Shown here: piece after piece, positions 4,963 to 5,244 of the stretch
Position numbering within the stretch: the first letter of the stretch is position 1
How the letters are laid out: the number at the start of each line of letters is the position of its first letter
Assembly: GCA_021647445.1 (NCBI GenBank)
Contig: JAKIUS010000149.1
Coordinates: 1-5,244 of the forward strand
Length of the DNA: 5,244 nucleotides
Direction: 5' to 3'
DNA from: Geopsychrobacter sp.
GTDB taxonomy: Bacteria > Desulfobacterota > Desulfuromonadia > Desulfuromonadales > Geopsychrobacteraceae
Notes under the pieces: generated by a model
Told to the model about the DNA's origin: nothing
The model's database searches: none
Seen by the model: the letters and a program-made list of their open reading frames with translations, nothing else
Program-made: the position numbers and the translations under genes

Positions 4963-5244
4963 TCACCTGCGTTCTGCCAGCATTTTCTGCAGGGGGGTTG
5001 GCAAGCGACTGCGCAGGCTGCTTGTAATTTGTTCTTCGTTTTTTTGCCAGAGAATTCCCAGGGCGATAATCCCCAGACCGATGCCTGACAGGGCCAGAGG
5101 AAAGAAGAGGCTGTTCCTGAAAACGCTGTAGGCCAGGTGCCCGAGGTACCCGGCGATACCGATCCCGCCAAAAACGGCAAACACCCGACGTGAAAGAATG
5201 GCGCCGCAACCGATCATCGCCAGATTGATACCGCAATAGATCAG
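4963..5244 (-). CDS. Multi-pass membrane protein, C-terminal part (start outside window)
   Basis: The minus-strand frame is open from the window edge at 5244 to TGA at 4965-4963, giving 93 residues of a longer protein. Hydrophobic segments at about 2-18, 21-39 and 46-65 look like membrane helices (for example LFFPLALSGIGLGIIALGIL). They are followed by a basic cytoplasmic-type tail (about 66-93, ending QKMLAERR). The pattern GYLGHLAYSVFRNSLFFPLAL reminds me of the C-terminal end of bacterial integral membrane proteins annotated as DUF2157-like, but that family call is recollection and weak. The ATG at 5217 is probably internal, because the nine upstream codons (LIYCGINLA) continue a hydrophobic helix. 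It converges on the dcw operon and is not part of it. Function unknown. Confidence 0.75.
   Translation of the reverse strand: MIYCGINLAMIGCGAILSRRVFAVFGGIGIAGYLGHLAYSVFRNSLFFPLALSGIGLGIIALGILWQKNEEQITSSLRSRLPTPLQKMLAERR

Overview
The window is the downstream end of a bacterial division and cell-wall (dcw) cluster. It reads, on the + strand, ddl (3' part only), ftsQ, ftsA and ftsZ, followed by a strong intrinsic terminator. About 425 bases with no convincing gene come next. The right edge carries the 3' end of a convergent minus-strand gene for a multi-pass membrane protein. The gene order, the short FtsZ linker ending in a DIPTFLRKRVD-type tail, and the N-terminal MFQFEE sequence suggest a Gram-negative bacterium of the Desulfuromonadales/Geobacter type (Desulfobacterota). 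This placement is from memory of the families and is moderate to low confidence.

Region by region: bases 1-678 encode the last 225 residues of D-alanine--D-alanine ligase, with its ATP-grasp active-site residues in place. Five bases later ftsQ (684-1547) starts. The 176 bases between ftsQ and ftsA are unusual: they hold a 53-codon ORF with a good ribosome binding site whose stop overlaps the ftsA start as ATGA, a perfect 14-base palindrome, and two good hairpins. ftsA (1724-2953) and ftsZ (3074-4255) are intact and full length. The 120-base gap between them holds a near-repeat of the sequence after ftsQ, two TTGTCA boxes ten bases apart, and two alternative ftsZ starts, each with its own Shine-Dalgarno sequence. 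After ftsZ, about 250 bases of apparently non-coding sequence with several consecutive hairpins end in the terminator at 4507-4535.

The genes work together: Ddl makes the D-Ala-D-Ala dipeptide for peptidoglycan precursors. FtsZ polymerises into the Z ring, FtsA tethers it to the membrane, and FtsQ links the ring to the periplasmic division machinery. No mobile element, CRISPR array, tRNA or rRNA was seen. The core of the window is an ordinary housekeeping locus. What deserves a second look is in the spacers: the small ORF and structures upstream of ftsA, the repeat shared by the ftsA and ftsZ leaders, the structured 3' region after ftsZ, and a second copy of the FtsZ tail motif.
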